64,000 nt of DNA, from positions 558,001 through 622,000 of the forward strand of contig NZ_FOJB01000001.1 of NCBI RefSeq assembly GCF_900109955.1, read 5' to 3'. Position numbers and translations under genes: made by a program. The stretch's first letter is position 1. Each line of letters opens with the position of its first letter. Shown one piece after another: positions 31,947 to 41,115 of this stretch. The DNA comes from Aliiroseovarius sediminilitoris. GTDB taxonomy: Bacteria; Pseudomonadota; Alphaproteobacteria; Rhodobacterales; Rhodobacteraceae. The notes beneath the pieces are model-generated. The model made no database searches. It had not been told where the DNA came from and saw only the letters and a program-made list of their open reading frames with translations.

Positions 31947-32252
31947 ATGGCTGCTAAGTTGAGAAAAGGCGACAAGGTTGTCGTTCTGGCCGGCAAAGAC
32001 AAGGGCAAGCAAGGTGAGATCACCAGCGTGGACCCAAAAGCTGGCAAAGCCGTTGTTGACGGCGTGAACATCGCCATTCGCCACACACGTCAGAGCCAGA
32101 ACAGCCAAGGTGGCCGCATCCCGCAAGCGATGCCGATCCAACTGTCGAACCTGGCCCTGTTGGACAAGAACGGCAAAGCAACGCGCGTTGGCTTCCGCGA
32201 GGAAGACGGCAAAAAAGTGCGGTTCGCCAAAACCACAGGGGAGAATGTCTGA
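31947..32252 (+). CDS. rplX: 50S ribosomal protein L24
   Basis: 101 residues with an N-terminal KOW motif ([19 protein letters not shown], about 7-25). L24 is an assembly initiator near the tunnel exit. It shares one base with rplE. Confidence 0.98.
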   Translation: MAAKLRKGDKVVVLAGKDKGKQGEITSVDPKAGKAVVDGVNIAIRHTRQSQNSQGGRIPQAMPIQLSNLALLDKNGKATRVGFREEDGKKVRFAKTTGENV

Positions 32253-32815
32253 TGCTTGATACTGCAAACTACACCCCCCGCCTGAAAGCCATCTACAAGG
32301 ACAGCATCCGTGCCGCCCTGAAAGAGGAATTCGGTTACAAGAACGACATGCAGATTCCACGTCTGGAAAAAATCGTTCTGAACATTGGTTGTGGCGCCGA
32401 GGCCGTTAAGGACTCGAAAAAAGCCAAGTCGGCTGTGGCTGACCTGTCTGTGATCGCGGGCCAACAGGCCCTGACGACGAAAGCCAAGAAATCCATCGCT
32501 GGTTTCCGTGTCCGCGAGGACATGCCGCTGGGTGCGAAAGTAACCCTGCGCGGCGACCGGATGTATGAATTCCTGGACCGTCTGATCACCATTGCGATGC
32601 CCCGTATCCGCGACTTCCGCGGTGTTCCGGGCACCTCTTTCGACGGTCGTGGCAACTATGCCATGGGCCTGAAAGAGCACATCGTGTTCCCGGAAATCGA
32701 CTTTGATAAGGTTGATGAAAACTGGGGCATGGACATCGTGATTGCCACCACCGCGAAAACCGACGCGGAAGCAAAGAGCATGCTGAAGCATTTCAACATG
32801 CCCTTTAACAGCTGA
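32252..32815 (+). CDS. rplE: 50S ribosomal protein L5
   Basis: 187 residues. L5 binds 5S rRNA and contacts P-site tRNA. The conserved [14 protein letters not shown] and [17 protein letters not shown] stretches are present. It starts on the last base of the rplX stop codon, so translation is coupled. Confidence 0.98.
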   Translation: MLDTANYTPRLKAIYKDSIRAALKEEFGYKNDMQIPRLEKIVLNIGCGAEAVKDSKKAKSAVADLSVIAGQQALTTKAKKSIAGFRVREDMPLGAKVTLRGDRMYEFLDRLITIAMPRIRDFRGVPGTSFDGRGNYAMGLKEHIVFPEIDFDKVDENWGMDIVIATTAKTDAEAKSMLKHFNMPFNS

Positions 32816-32834
32816 TCCGCGGGAAGGACTAGAC

Positions 32835-33140
32835 ATGGCTAAAAAAGCAATGATCGAACGCGAAAAGAAGCGTCAGAAGCTGGTGGAAAAATATGCCGCC
32901 AAGCGTGCTGCGCTGAAAGAGATCGCAAACGACGAAAGCAAGTCGATGGAAGAGCGTTTCACCGCCCGCCTGAAGCTTGCACAACTGCCGCGCAACAGCT
33001 CGGCGACCCGGCTGCACAATCGCTGTCAGCTGACCGGTCGTCCGCACGCTTACTATCGTAAGCTCAAAGTATCGCGGATCGCGCTGCGGGAACTTGGCTC
33101 GAATGGCCAAATCCCCGGCATGGTGAAATCAAGCTGGTAA
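32835..33140 (+). CDS. rpsN: 30S ribosomal protein S14 (zinc-free type)
   Basis: 101 residues. This is the long form without the CxxC...CxxC zinc site; the only cysteine is in the [17 protein letters not shown] signature. S14 completes the 30S head. ATG 32835 follows GGAAGGA. Confidence 0.98.
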   Translation: MAKKAMIEREKKRQKLVEKYAAKRAALKEIANDESKSMEERFTARLKLAQLPRNSSATRLHNRCQLTGRPHAYYRKLKVSRIALRELGSNGQIPGMVKSSW

Positions 33141-33153
33141 GGGAGAGACAGAT

Positions 33154-33546
33154 ATGAACGATCCTATCGGCGATATGCTCACCCGTATCCGCAACTCGCA
33201 AATGCGCGGCAAGTCTGTTGTTTCGACACCGGCTTCCAAGCTGCGTGCGTGGGTTTTGGACGTCCTTCTTGATGAGGGCTATATCCGCGGCTACGAAAAA
33301 GGCACTGACGAGCGTGGGCACCCCACCCTCGAAATCAGTCTCAAATACTACGACGGTGTTCCGGTTATCCGCGAACTCAAGCGGGTTTCGACCCCTGGCC
33401 GTCGCGTCTATATGGGCGTGAAAGACATTGCGCAGGTCCGTCAGGGCCTTGGCGTTTCGATTGTCTCGACCCCCAAAGGCGTCATGTCCGATGCAAACGC
33501 TCGCAACCAGAATGTTGGTGGCGAAGTGCTTTGCACCGTCTTCTAA
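33154..33546 (+). CDS. rpsH: 30S ribosomal protein S8
   Basis: 130 residues, starting [16 protein letters not shown]. In E. coli S8 represses the spc operon by binding near the rplE start; I did not identify that site here. The C-terminal half carries the rRNA-binding [16 protein letters not shown] motif. Confidence 0.98.
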   Translation: MNDPIGDMLTRIRNSQMRGKSVVSTPASKLRAWVLDVLLDEGYIRGYEKGTDERGHPTLEISLKYYDGVPVIRELKRVSTPGRRVYMGVKDIAQVRQGLGVSIVSTPKGVMSDANARNQNVGGEVLCTVF

Positions 33547-33558
33547 GGAGGCTCTCGA

Positions 33559-34092
33559 ATGTCTCGTATTGGTAAAAAACCGGTCGAACTGCCTGCTGGC
33601 GTATCCGTCACGCAGTCTGGTCAGACCGTCGAAGTGAAAGGCCCGAAAGGCGTCCTGAGCTTCACCGCAACCGATGATGTCACCATCACCGTTGAGGACA
33701 ACCAGCTTAACGTCGAGCCGCGTGGCAAGTCCAAGCGCGCCCGTCAGCAGTGGGGCATGAGCCGCACGATGGTTGCCAACATGGTGACTGGTGTCACCGA
33801 CGGCTTCAAGAAAGAGCTGGAAATCAACGGTGTTGGTTATCGTGCTCAGATGCAGGGCAATGTCCTGAAACTGAACCTCGGCCTGTCGCATGACGTCGAT
33901 TACGTTGCACCGGAGGGCGTCACCGTGACCGCTCCGAAGCAGACCGAAATCGTCGTTGAAGGCATCGATCCACAACTCGTCGGCCAAGTCGCGGCCAACA
34001 TCCGCGCGTGGCGGAAACCCGAGCCATATAAAGGCAAAGGTATCAAATACAAAGACGAGTATATCTTCCGCAAGGAAGGTAAGAAGAAGTAA
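33559..34092 (+). CDS. rplF: 50S ribosomal protein L6
   Basis: 177 residues with two similar alpha/beta domains. The C-terminal signature [12 protein letters not shown] is present. L6 lies near the sarcin-ricin loop and stalk base. A full AAGGAGG site is just upstream. It is followed by rplR after 11 bases. Confidence 0.98.
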   Translation: MSRIGKKPVELPAGVSVTQSGQTVEVKGPKGVLSFTATDDVTITVEDNQLNVEPRGKSKRARQQWGMSRTMVANMVTGVTDGFKKELEINGVGYRAQMQGNVLKLNLGLSHDVDYVAPEGVTVTAPKQTEIVVEGIDPQLVGQVAANIRAWRKPEPYKGKGIKYKDEYIFRKEGKKK

Positions 34093-34103
34093 GGACCAGA
34101 CAG

Positions 34104-34463
34104 ATGGCAAACAGCAAACGGACCCTGTTCCTCAAGCGCCGCCTGCGCGTCCGGAACAGCCTGCGTAAGCACAACGTGGGCAAGATGCGCCTGTCGGTGC
34201 ACCGCTCGAACAAGAACATCAGCGCACAGCTGATCGACGATGTGAATGGCGTCACCCTGGCTTCGGCTTCTTCTCTCGAGAAGGATCTGGGCGTGGTTGG
34301 CAAGAACAACATCGACGCAGCCGCGAAAGTGGGTGCTGCGATTGCGGAACGCGCCAAGAAAGCCGGCGTCGAAGAATGCTATTTCGATCGCGGCGGCTTC
34401 CTGTACCACGGCAAAGTGAAGGCTCTGGCCGACGCTGCGCGTGAAGGTGGTTTGAAGTTCTAA
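34104..34463 (+). CDS. rplR: 50S ribosomal protein L18
   Basis: 119 residues. L18 binds 5S rRNA together with L5. It has the basic N-terminus ([16 protein letters not shown]), [16 protein letters not shown] and the final [17 protein letters not shown] stretch. A 105-base spacer with a GGGGCG-GAAA-CGCCCC hairpin (34475-34490) separates it from rpsE. Confidence 0.98.
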   Translation: MANSKRTLFLKRRLRVRNSLRKHNVGKMRLSVHRSNKNISAQLIDDVNGVTLASASSLEKDLGVVGKNNIDAAAKVGAAIAERAKKAGVEECYFDRGGFLYHGKVKALADAAREGGLKF

Positions 34464-34474
34464 GAAACCTGTGG

Positions 34475-34490
34475 GGGGCGGAAACGCCCC
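34475..34490 (+). other. GNRA-capped hairpin between rplR and rpsE
   Basis: GGGGCG-GAAA-CGCCCC with extra G-C/G-T pairs outside. No T-run follows. It sits in the longest spacer within this block and may be a message-processing or regulatory element. Confidence 0.45.
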
Positions 34491-34568
34491 TCCGATGATC
34501 CGGGGGCATCGTGCCCACCTGGATTGAGTATAGCGGCGTATATATCGCCACCATGAAAGGATGTTCTG

Positions 34569-35138
34569 ATGGCAGAACGTGAAAACCGCCGGAACCGTCG
34601 CGACCGCGACGAAACCCCGGAATTTGCCGATCGTCTGGTTGCGATCAACCGCGTGTCGAAAACCGTTAAGGGTGGTAAGCGCTTTGGCTTCGCAGCCCTT
34701 GTCGTTGTAGGTGACCAAAAAGGCCGTGTCGGCTTCGGTAAAGGTAAAGCGAAAGAGGTCCCCGAGGCTATTCGCAAAGCCACCGAGCAAGCCAAGCGTC
34801 AAATGATCCGCGTGCCGCTGCGCGAAGGCCGCACCCTGCACCACGACATCGAAGGTCGTCATGGCGCTGGTAAAGTGGTCATGCGCACAGCACCTGAAGG
34901 TACTGGTATTATTGCCGGTGGTCCGATGCGTGCCGTGTTCGAAATGCTGGGCATCAAAGACGTTGTGTCGAAGTCGATCGGTTCGCAGAACCCATACAAC
35001 ATGATCCGCGCCACCATCGACGGGCTGCAAAAAGAAGCCAGCCCCCGCATGATCGCCCAACGTCGCGGCAAGAAAGTCGCCGACATTCTGGGCGCTAAAT
35101 CTGAAGCTCCGGCAGACGCCGAAGCTGCAGACGCGTAA
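34569..35138 (+). CDS. rpsE: 30S ribosomal protein S5
   Basis: 189 residues. The S5 double-stranded-RNA-like domain begins [21 protein letters not shown] and the C-terminal domain has [17 protein letters not shown]5 helps decoding accuracy and the mRNA entry helicase. The C-terminal tail is Ala/Asp/Glu-rich. AAGGA lies nine bases before the ATG. Confidence 0.98.
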   Translation: MAERENRRNRRDRDETPEFADRLVAINRVSKTVKGGKRFGFAALVVVGDQKGRVGFGKGKAKEVPEAIRKATEQAKRQMIRVPLREGRTLHHDIEGRHGAGKVVMRTAPEGTGIIAGGPMRAVFEMLGIKDVVSKSIGSQNPYNMIRATIDGLQKEASPRMIAQRRGKKVADILGAKSEAPADAEAADA

Positions 35139-35150
35139 GGAGACTGATCC

Positions 35151-35339
35151 ATGGCTAAAACCATCGTCGTCAAGCAGATCGGTTCCCCGATCCGTCGCCC
35201 CGCCAAACAGCGCCAAACGCTGATCGGTCTGGGTCTGAACAAGATGCACAAAACTCGCGAACTCGAAGACACCCCTGCCGTGCGCGGCATGGTCGCGTCG
35301 ATCTCGCACATGGTTGAGATCATCGAAGAGAAAGGGTGA
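35151..35339 (+). CDS. rpmD: 50S ribosomal protein L30
   Basis: 62 residues. It contains the family motif [20 protein letters not shown]. It is last in this block; rplO, the usual next gene, is 2.1 kb further on. Two hairpins and then a terminator follow. Confidence 0.97.
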   Translation: MAKTIVVKQIGSPIRRPAKQRQTLIGLGLNKMHKTRELEDTPAVRGMVASISHMVEIIEEKG

Positions 35340-35347
35340 GAACCGGT

Positions 35348-35388
35348 CCGGGTCTTCTGACCCGGCAATCGTTCCAGTGGAACGATTG
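35348..35388 (+). other. Two hairpins after rpmD
   Basis: CCGGGTC-TTCT-GACCCGG (35348-35365) is followed at once by the perfect ten-base-pair stem CAATCGTTCC-AGT-GGAACGATTG (35366-35388). Neither has a T-run. They precede the terminator and may stabilise the 3' end of the message. Confidence 0.5.
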
Positions 35389-35439
35389 AGGTTCGAACGG
35401 GCGGAGCCCCGGCTTAGACCGCCTCTTGAAGATTTGAAG

Positions 35440-35470
35440 CACCCCGGTCAGAAATGGCTGGGGTGTTTTT
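35440..35470 (+). terminator. Intrinsic terminator after rpmD
   Basis: An 11-base-pair stem CACCCCGGTCA-GAAA-TGGCTGGGGTG with a five-T run ends the rpmC-rpmD block. The following 200 bases (35471-35678) are AT-rich and hold no gene that I can support. Confidence 0.9.
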
Positions 35471-35678
35471 GCTTCTAGGTTTAACTGCGCATGCCTAGGG
35501 ATACATACGATGCTTGCTCAATGCGTGCTACGTCTTTGTATAAATACGGTATTTTGGCTAGAAGGCAGCTTCTGCCCAAATGAGTTGTGGATACTCGCAA
35601 GGTTTTTGTTGACCTGCTAGGGCTTACTGGTGCGATATTACCCCTCACGGGGTGACACACGATAGCCGGGAGTGTGTC

Positions 35679-35879
35679 ATGACACCAGAACCACCTACCT
35701 CAATAACAGATAAGATGTTGCAGCTCATAGCGAACGCAGAGATGACATTTGGCATCGCAGGTGGAAACGGTGTTGGGGCATTCCTGCTTGCACTTGCTGT
35801 CGTCATTTTTCTGTTTCGCCCGCCATCGGCACTCCAAAACCTTTCTGGTGTAATTAAGGCGTGGCGTAGGCGCGACTAA
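35679..35879 (+). CDS. Small single-span membrane protein, unknown
   Basis: 66 residues, ATG 35679 with GGGAG six bases before it. A hydrophobic helix (about 31-47, GVGAFLLALAVVIFLF) is preceded by an acidic/polar part and followed by a basic end (KAWRRRD), so the C-terminus should be cytoplasmic. Overall layout recalls small holin-like or stress membrane proteins, but I do not recognise it. The DNA here is AT-richer than the ribosomal genes around it, which hints at transfer. Confidence 0.5.
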   Translation: MTPEPPTSITDKMLQLIANAEMTFGIAGGNGVGAFLLALAVVIFLFRPPSALQNLSGVIKAWRRRD

Positions 35880-35936
35880 TGCGAGCAACCGGCTGGATGC
35901 ATTTTCTGGCTCAGGCGGTCTGTTAGTACGTAAAAC

Positions 35937-35953
35937 GCCCGGCACCGCCGGGC
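35937..35953 (-). terminator. Leftward-pointing terminator-like hairpin
   Basis: GCCCGGC-GGT-GCCGGGC on the minus strand is followed by GTTTTAC (bases 35936-35930). It would end a leftward transcript, yet no minus-strand gene is visible between it and 36170. The 290-base gap 35880-36169 is otherwise GC-rich and empty of supportable genes. Confidence 0.4.
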
Positions 35954-36169
35954 AGCGCGCGACCCTCCCCGTCGTGTCAAAGGCACGCCTCTGGCGTGAC
36001 AGGGCGCTTCCCGCCCACCCAGGGTCAGGCGCCGTCCTCTATTGTGCATTCTCGACAACTCAACCCATGCACTCCCCGCAACCCGGCCTTTCGGATTCGG
36101 CTGTGGTCCTCGACCCGCGCCCCTCCTATCAGGGCGCTAACACATCACCCCCCGTTTAGGACCAAAAAC

Positions 36170-36313
36170 ATGAACGCCCTTGTTATCCCTGTCGCCCCGT
36201 TGGCAAATGCCATCGCCGAGGTGATCATCGCCGCCCAAACCGCGGCTCATCGCTTCCTGACCTCGGACACTGTTCCGACCTGGACCGAGTATCTGCGCAG
36301 CTGCAACAAGTAA
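36170..36313 (+). CDS. Small hypothetical protein in its own transcription unit
   Basis: 47 residues, ATG 36170 with AGGA about nine bases upstream. The first half is hydrophobic and alanine-rich (VIPVAPLANAIAEVIIAAQ); the second ends FLTSDTVPTWTEYLRSCNK. It is followed after 23 bases by a strong terminator. A small gene framed by a long leader and a dedicated terminator suggests an expressed small protein, or an sRNA that happens to contain an open frame. Not recognised. Confidence 0.5.
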   Translation: MNALVIPVAPLANAIAEVIIAAQTAAHRFLTSDTVPTWTEYLRSCNK

Positions 36314-36336
36314 GTCAGCTTGCGCATTGCCTGACG

Positions 36337-36366
36337 AACCCCGGCCACCCGCCGGGGTTTTGTCTT
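36337..36366 (+). terminator. Intrinsic terminator after the 47-residue gene
   Basis: AACCCCGGC-CACCC-GCCGGGGTT followed by TTTGTCTTTT. It argues that the small gene at 36170 is transcribed separately and that the EamA gene behind it has its own promoter. Confidence 0.9.
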
Positions 36367-36443
36367 TTCTCAGGCCGTGCATAAAGATTGGCAGCGCAGG
36401 CGGTCCAAGGGTAAAGCTGGACCTTTCACGACGGAACACGGAT

Positions 36444-37280
36444 GTGCAACTTTTCCTGCTGACAGTGCTGACCATGACGGCTTTCGCGGCCAATTCGATT
36501 CTGAACCGGGCGGGATTGGCGGGCGAGCATATCGGGCCTGCCGGGTTTGCTTTGATCCGGGTGATCGCCGGGGCGATCATGTTGTGGGGGCTGCTTTGGG
36601 CCAAGGGTCGCAAAGCACCTCCGCGGCCCGCGCCGGATTGGGCTGCGGTCGTGGCGCTGGTGACCTATCTCGTCGGGTTTTCGTTTGCCTATGTGGCGAT
36701 GGACGCAGGGCTGGGTGCGCTTGTCCTGTTCGCGGGCGTTCAGATCACCATGTTTGTCGGCGCCATCTTTGGCAGCGACCGCTTTCCTGCGCGACGTTGG
36801 GGCGGAATGGTCGTATCGCTCGGTGGATTGACCTATCTGGTCTGGCCGGGACAGGTGCAGTTGTTCGATCCCCTGGCGCTTGGCCTGATGGCGGTGGCCG
36901 CTGTGGGATGGGGCATTTATTCGTTGATTGGGCGCAGGGCGGTTGCGCCGCTGGCGTCAACAGCGTGGAATTTCATCTATGCCACCCCATTTGTCGCGCT
37001 TGCGACTGTCTTGTTTGTGACGGACGAGGTCTTCACGACAACCGGCGTTTCCCTTGCGATCGCATCCGGCGCGGTGACATCGGGGTTGGGATATGCGCTG
37101 TGGTATCGTGTGCTGCCTTCTCTGGGCGCCAGCACCGGGGCGTTGGCGCAACTGTCCGTGCCCGTTATCGCCATGCTGGCGGGCGTGGTTCTGCTGGGCG
37201 AGGTGCTGACACTGCGCGCCGTCGTGGCATCGGTATTGGTTTTGGGTGGCATCGCCGTCGGCCTTCTGCCCCGCAGATAG
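36444..37280 (+). CDS. EamA-family (DMT superfamily) membrane transporter
   Basis: 278 residues from GTG 36444, with about ten hydrophobic helices in two EamA repeats. The frame is open from 36327, but that stretch holds the terminator at 36337-36366, so a start there is unlikely. The second repeat ends with [24 protein letters not shown], a classic EamA stretch. The substrate is unknown. It is only distantly like the other EamA protein at 14799. It is the last gene of the group between rpmD and rplO. Confidence 0.82.
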   Translation: MQLFLLTVLTMTAFAANSILNRAGLAGEHIGPAGFALIRVIAGAIMLWGLLWAKGRKAPPRPAPDWAAVVALVTYLVGFSFAYVAMDAGLGALVLFAGVQITMFVGAIFGSDRFPARRWGGMVVSLGGLTYLVWPGQVQLFDPLALGLMAVAAVGWGIYSLIGRRAVAPLASTAWNFIYATPFVALATVLFVTDEVFTTTGVSLAIASGAVTSGLGYALWYRVLPSLGASTGALAQLSVPVIAMLAGVVLLGEVLTLRAVVASVLVLGGIAVGLLPRR

Positions 37281-37291
37281 GAACGCCGCAC

Positions 37292-37320
37292 TTGCACGGC
37301 AGGCGGCAAGGGTCTATACG
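37292..37320 (+). promoter_or_regulatory. Promoter of the rplO-secY-adk block
   Basis: TTGCAC (37292-37297), 17 bases, TATACG (37315-37320), followed by CCCCC. The -10 element and discriminator (TATACGCCCCC) are identical to those of the str promoter at 15757-15767. It lies 95 bases before rplO. Confidence 0.65.
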
Positions 37321-37415
37321 CCCCCGGTGGCGTGGTGCGCCACAGAATCAAAACCAAGAAAAGCCGTGTTTGGCCCCTTCCGCTTCGTGGGTCAGTTCCG
37401 GCAAGGAGAAGCGAA

Positions 37416-37886
37416 ATGAAATTGAATGAACTGCGCGACAATCCTGGCGCAACCAAACCCCGCAAACGCGTTGGCCGTGGCCCCGGCTCTGGCATGGGTA
37501 AAACTGCCGGCCGTGGTATCAAAGGTCAGAAGTCGCGTTCGGGTGTGGCCATCAATGGCTACGAAGGCGGGCAAATGCCGCTTTACCAACGTCTGCCCAA
37601 GCGTGGATTTAACAAGCCGAACCGTAAAAAGTTCGCTGTGATCAACCTGGGTCTGATCCAGAAATTCATCGACGAGAAAAAGCTGGACGCCAAAGACATC
37701 ACCGAGGACACTCTGGTTGCTTCGGGTCTGGTGCGTCGCAAGCTGGACGGTGTACGCGTTCTGGCAAAGGGCGAACTGACCACCAAAGCCACGATTAACG
37801 TCACCGGCGCGTCGAAGTCAGCTGTCGAAGCTGTCGAAAAAGCTGGCGGTAAATTGATCGTCGCGGCGAAGGCCGACGCTGAATAA
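37416..37886 (+). CDS. rplO: 50S ribosomal protein L15
   Basis: 156 residues. It has the glycine/arginine-rich N-terminal tail ([20 protein letters not shown]) that threads into 23S rRNA and the C-terminal globular domain ending in [17 protein letters not shown] 37416 follows AAGGAG at 37403-37408. A hairpin-rich 104-base spacer leads to secY. Confidence 0.98.
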   Translation: MKLNELRDNPGATKPRKRVGRGPGSGMGKTAGRGIKGQKSRSGVAINGYEGGQMPLYQRLPKRGFNKPNRKKFAVINLGLIQKFIDEKKLDAKDITEDTLVASGLVRRKLDGVRVLAKGELTTKATINVTGASKSAVEAVEKAGGKLIVAAKADAE

Positions 37887-37939
37887 GACCTTGTGAGGGG
37901 CGACGCTGCCCCTTACATATCTTGCTATGTTTTCAAGCG

Positions 37940-37970
37940 CCGCCGGAGCCGGGAACGGTCCGGCGGTGTT
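37940..37970 (+). terminator. Attenuator-like hairpin between rplO and secY
   Basis: An eight-base-pair stem CCGCCGGA/TCCGGCGG with an 11-base loop, then TGTTTT. It lies 20 bases before the secY start, where full termination would be costly, so partial termination that lowers secY against rplO seems more likely. Confidence 0.5.
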
Positions 37971-37990
37971 TTACTTGACGAGGGGGCCTT

Positions 37991-39346
37991 ATGGCATCTG
38001 CAGCAGAACAAATGGCCGCAAACATGAGCTGGGGCGCCTTTGGCAAGGCGACCGAGCTGCGTCAGCGGATATTCTTCACGATCGGGCTTCTGATCATTTA
38101 CCGCCTTGGCACCTATATCCCCATTCCGGGGATTGATGGCGCGGCCCTGCGCGAGTTCATGGACCAGGCGCAGTCCGGCATTGCGGGCGTGCTTGGCATG
38201 TTCACCGGCGGTGCGCTCAGCCGAATGGGCGTGTTCGCCCTTGGGATTATGCCCTATATCTCGGCCTCGATCATCGTGCAGCTTCTGTCTTCCATGTGGG
38301 AACCCCTGAAGCAGCTGAAGAAGGAAGGCGAGCAAGGCCGCAAGAAGATCAACCAATACACCCGTTACGGCACGGTTCTGCTGGCCACTGGCCAGGCCTT
38401 TGCCTTGGCAAACAGTCTGCAAGCCGGTGATCTTGTCACCAACCCCGGTGGGTTCTTCATTGCCGCCTGCGTGATCACCCTTGTCGGTGGCACCATGTTC
38501 CTGATGTGGCTGGGCGAACAAATCACCGCACGCGGCATCGGCAACGGCATCTCGCTGATCATCTTCGTCGGCATCGTCGCCGAAATCCCGGCAGCCTTGG
38601 CGCAATTCCTTGCCTCTGGCCGGTCTGGCGCGATCAGCCCCGCAGTGATCATCGGTGTGCTGGTGATGGTTGTGGCCGTGATTGGCTTTGTCGTGTTCAT
38701 GGAACGCGCGCTGCGCAAGATCCATATTCAATATCCGCGCCGTCAGGTGGGCATGAAGGTCTATGACGGTGGGTCGTCGCACTTGCCGATCAAAGTGAAC
38801 CCCGCGGGCGTGATCCCGGCGATCTTTGCATCCGCTCTGCTGTTGCTGCCGACCACGATCTCGACCTTCTCGTCGGGGCAGGCGGGGCCGGTTATGTCGG
38901 TTGTCTTGGCTTATTTCGGGCCGGGTCAACCACTCTATCTGCTGTTCTTCACGGCCATGATCGTGTTCTTTACCTTCTTCTACACCCGCGAGGTGGCGTT
39001 CAAGACGGATGAGGTCGCCGACAACCTGAAAAGCCAGAACGGCTTTGTGCCCGGTATCCGCCCCGGCAAGAAAACCGCCGAGTATCTGGATTATGTCGTC
39101 GTGCGTCTGTTGGTTGTGGGATCGAGCTATCTGGCCGCGGTCAGCCTGCTGCCGGAAATCCTGCGCAGCCAGTTGGCCATTCCGTTCTATTTTGGCGGCA
39201 CCTCGGTTCTGATCGTTGTGTCGGTGACAATGGATACGATCCAACAGGTTCAATCGCATCTTCTGGCGCATCAGTATGAAGGCCTGATCGAGAAGTCGCA
39301 GCTTCGCGGCAAGAAACGCTCGAAAAAAGCTCCGTCGCGTCGATGA
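37991..39346 (+). CDS. secY: Preprotein translocase subunit SecY
   Basis: 451 residues with ten predicted transmembrane helices, the channel of the Sec translocase. The conserved [27 protein letters not shown] and [15 protein letters not shown] stretches are seen. The basic C-terminal tail ([12 protein letters not shown]) is cytoplasmic. The last four bases overlap adk. Its partner SecE is encoded at 2435. Confidence 0.98.
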   Translation: MASAAEQMAANMSWGAFGKATELRQRIFFTIGLLIIYRLGTYIPIPGIDGAALREFMDQAQSGIAGVLGMFTGGALSRMGVFALGIMPYISASIIVQLLSSMWEPLKQLKKEGEQGRKKINQYTRYGTVLLATGQAFALANSLQAGDLVTNPGGFFIAACVITLVGGTMFLMWLGEQITARGIGNGISLIIFVGIVAEIPAALAQFLASGRSGAISPAVIIGVLVMVVAVIGFVVFMERALRKIHIQYPRRQVGMKVYDGGSSHLPIKVNPAGVIPAIFASALLLLPTTISTFSSGQAGPVMSVVLAYFGPGQPLYLLFFTAMIVFFTFFYTREVAFKTDEVADNLKSQNGFVPGIRPGKKTAEYLDYVVVRLLVVGSSYLAAVSLLPEILRSQLAIPFYFGGTSVLIVVSVTMDTIQQVQSHLLAHQYEGLIEKSQLRGKKRSKKAPSRR

Positions 39347-39987
39347 ATATCATTCTGCTTGGACCGCCCGGTGCCGGAAAAGGCACGCAAGCCCGCATTT
39401 TGGAAGACGAGCGTGGCATGATCCAGCTGTCGACCGGTGACATGCTGCGCGAAGCAAAAGCGTCGGGCACCGACATGGGCAAGAAAGTGGCCGCGATCAT
39501 GGACGCGGGCGAGCTTGTCACGGATGAGATCGTCATTGGCCTGATCGAAGAAAAGCTTGAAGGCGAGCACGGCGGTGGCTTCATTTTCGACGGCTTCCCC
39601 CGGACGCTGGCGCAAGCGGATGCGTTGGGCGACCTGTTGGCCAAACACAATGCCAAGCTGGATGCTGTGATTGAAATGCGCGTGGATGACGAGGCGCTGG
39701 TGGCGCGCATCACTGCGCGCTCAACCTGCGGCAACTGTGGTGAAGGCTATAACGACATCTCGAAGCCGATCCCGGCGGATGGCAAATGTTCGAACTGCGG
39801 CGGCACCGAGTTCAAGCGCCGTGCAGATGACAATGAAGAAAGCCTGCGCACCCGGTTGATGGAGTATTACAAGAAGACCTCGCCGTTGATTGGATATTAC
39901 CACGCCAAGGGTGATCTGCGGTCGGTGGACGGGCTGGGCGAAATAGCCGAGGTGAAGGCAGCGATCGCGAATGTGTTGGACGCCTGA
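39343..39987 (+). CDS. adk: Adenylate kinase (long form, zinc-lid type)
   Basis: 214 residues. It interconverts ATP plus AMP and two ADP. The P-loop is GPPGAGKGT (7-15) and the AMP site has FDGFPRT. The lid carries C129, C132, C149 and C152 in two CxxC pairs, the zinc-stabilised lid known from many alphaproteobacteria and Gram-positives. Four-base overlap with secY couples their translation. Confidence 0.98.
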   Translation: MNIILLGPPGAGKGTQARILEDERGMIQLSTGDMLREAKASGTDMGKKVAAIMDAGELVTDEIVIGLIEEKLEGEHGGGFIFDGFPRTLAQADALGDLLAKHNAKLDAVIEMRVDDEALVARITARSTCGNCGEGYNDISKPIPADGKCSNCGGTEFKRRADDNEESLRTRLMEYYKKTSPLIGYYHAKGDLRSVDGLGEIAEVKAAIANVLDA

Positions 39988-40051
39988 GTCGCACAGTTGG
40001 TCCGAATTCATGTGAATGGCTCGGATATTTCGACCTATGAACAAAGACGGG

Positions 40052-40080
40052 TTGACGCCCTCCTCAATCCCATCTAAGTC
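40052..40080 (+). promoter_or_regulatory. Candidate promoter of the alpha operon
   Basis: TTGACG (40052-40057), 17 bases, TAAGTC (40075-40080), then ACCCC. It lies 156 bases before rpsM in the 248-base spacer after adk. Confidence 0.5.
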
Positions 40081-40153
40081 ACCCCATCCCTAACGGGAAT
40101 CGGTGTGTATTCGGGGTCGCTCCCCTATCCCACCAGATCAGAAATTCAGCGCG

Positions 40154-40213
40154 GCCCGCAGGAATAATCCGGCGGGCTTCCGTTGTGAAAAAAGGTTCCG
40201 GCATTACGGAACC
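40154..40213 (+). promoter_or_regulatory. rpsM leader hairpins
   Basis: GCCCGC/GCGGGC (40154-40177) and GGTTCCG/CGGAACC (40194-40213) lie between the candidate promoter and the rpsM start. In E. coli the rpsM leader is the S4 repression site; rpsD (S4) is not in this operon here, so an equivalent function is uncertain. Confidence 0.4.
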
Positions 40214-40235
40214 GCAACGAAAAGGAAAGTGACAC

Positions 40236-40604
40236 GTGGCACGTATCGCCGGCGTAAACATCCCGACCCACAAACGGGTCCCGATCGCCCTGACATATAT
40301 CACCGGAATTGGTCACACTTCGGCCAAAGCCATCTGCGAAGCTGTGAAAATCGATCCGACCCGCCGTGTGAACGAGCTGTCGGATGCCGAAGTTCTGGCC
40401 ATCCGCGAGCACATCGACGCGACCTATACCGTCGAAGGTGATCTGCGTCGAGAAGTGCAGATGAACATCAAGCGTCTGATGGATCTGGGGGCCTATCGCG
40501 GTCTGCGCCATCGCCGCAACCTCCCTGTGCGCGGTCAGCGTACACACACCAACGCTCGTACCCGCAAAGGCCCCGCAAAGGCCATTGCCGGTAAGAAGAA
40601 ATAA
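40236..40604 (+). CDS. rpsM: 30S ribosomal protein S13
   Basis: 122 residues, GTG start behind AAAAGGAAAG. S13 bridges the subunits through its interaction with L5. The helix-hairpin-helix region [19 protein letters not shown] and the C-terminal [20 protein letters not shown] signature are present. It is first in the alpha operon. Confidence 0.98.
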   Translation: MARIAGVNIPTHKRVPIALTYITGIGHTSAKAICEAVKIDPTRRVNELSDAEVLAIREHIDATYTVEGDLRREVQMNIKRLMDLGAYRGLRHRRNLPVRGQRTHTNARTRKGPAKAIAGKKK

Positions 40605-40619
40605 GGGAGGGTTTGACCA

Positions 40620-41009
40620 ATGGCTCGCGATAAAATTCGTACAAAGCGTAAAGAGCGTAAGAACATCGCATCCGGTGTTGCTCACGTGAACTCTTCGTTC
40701 AACAACACCAAGATCCTGATTTCGGACGTTCAAGGCAACGCCATTTCGTGGTCGTCGGCTGGCACCATGGGCTTCAAAGGGTCGCGTAAATCGACACCTT
40801 ACGCTGCCCAGATGGCGGCTGAAGATGCTGGCAAGAAGGCGCAGGAACATGGCGTCAAAACGCTGGAAGTCGAAGTGCAAGGCCCCGGTTCGGGCCGTGA
40901 ATCGGCTCTGCGTGCTTTGGCTGCAGTCGGTTTCAACATCACGTCGATCCGTGACGTGACGCCGATTGCCCATAACGGTTGCCGCCCGCCGAAACGCCGC
41001 CGCGTGTAA
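40620..41009 (+). CDS. rpsK: 30S ribosomal protein S11
   Basis: 129 residues. S11 forms the platform at the E site. It shows the family stretches [18 protein letters not shown] and [19 protein letters not shown], and ends [11 protein letters not shown]. An AGGGAGG site lies just upstream. The gap to rpoA is 106 bases. Confidence 0.98.
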   Translation: MARDKIRTKRKERKNIASGVAHVNSSFNNTKILISDVQGNAISWSSAGTMGFKGSRKSTPYAAQMAAEDAGKKAQEHGVKTLEVEVQGPGSGRESALRALAAVGFNITSIRDVTPIAHNGCRPPKRRRV

Positions 41010-41115
41010 TCAGATTATTTCGCCGGGCTGCGGTTGTCGCGGCCCGGTTTCCGTCATTTTAACCTCGGGCGTCCTGCCCTTTGGACATGGGGACAGGACT
41101 GGTATGGAGGGACGC

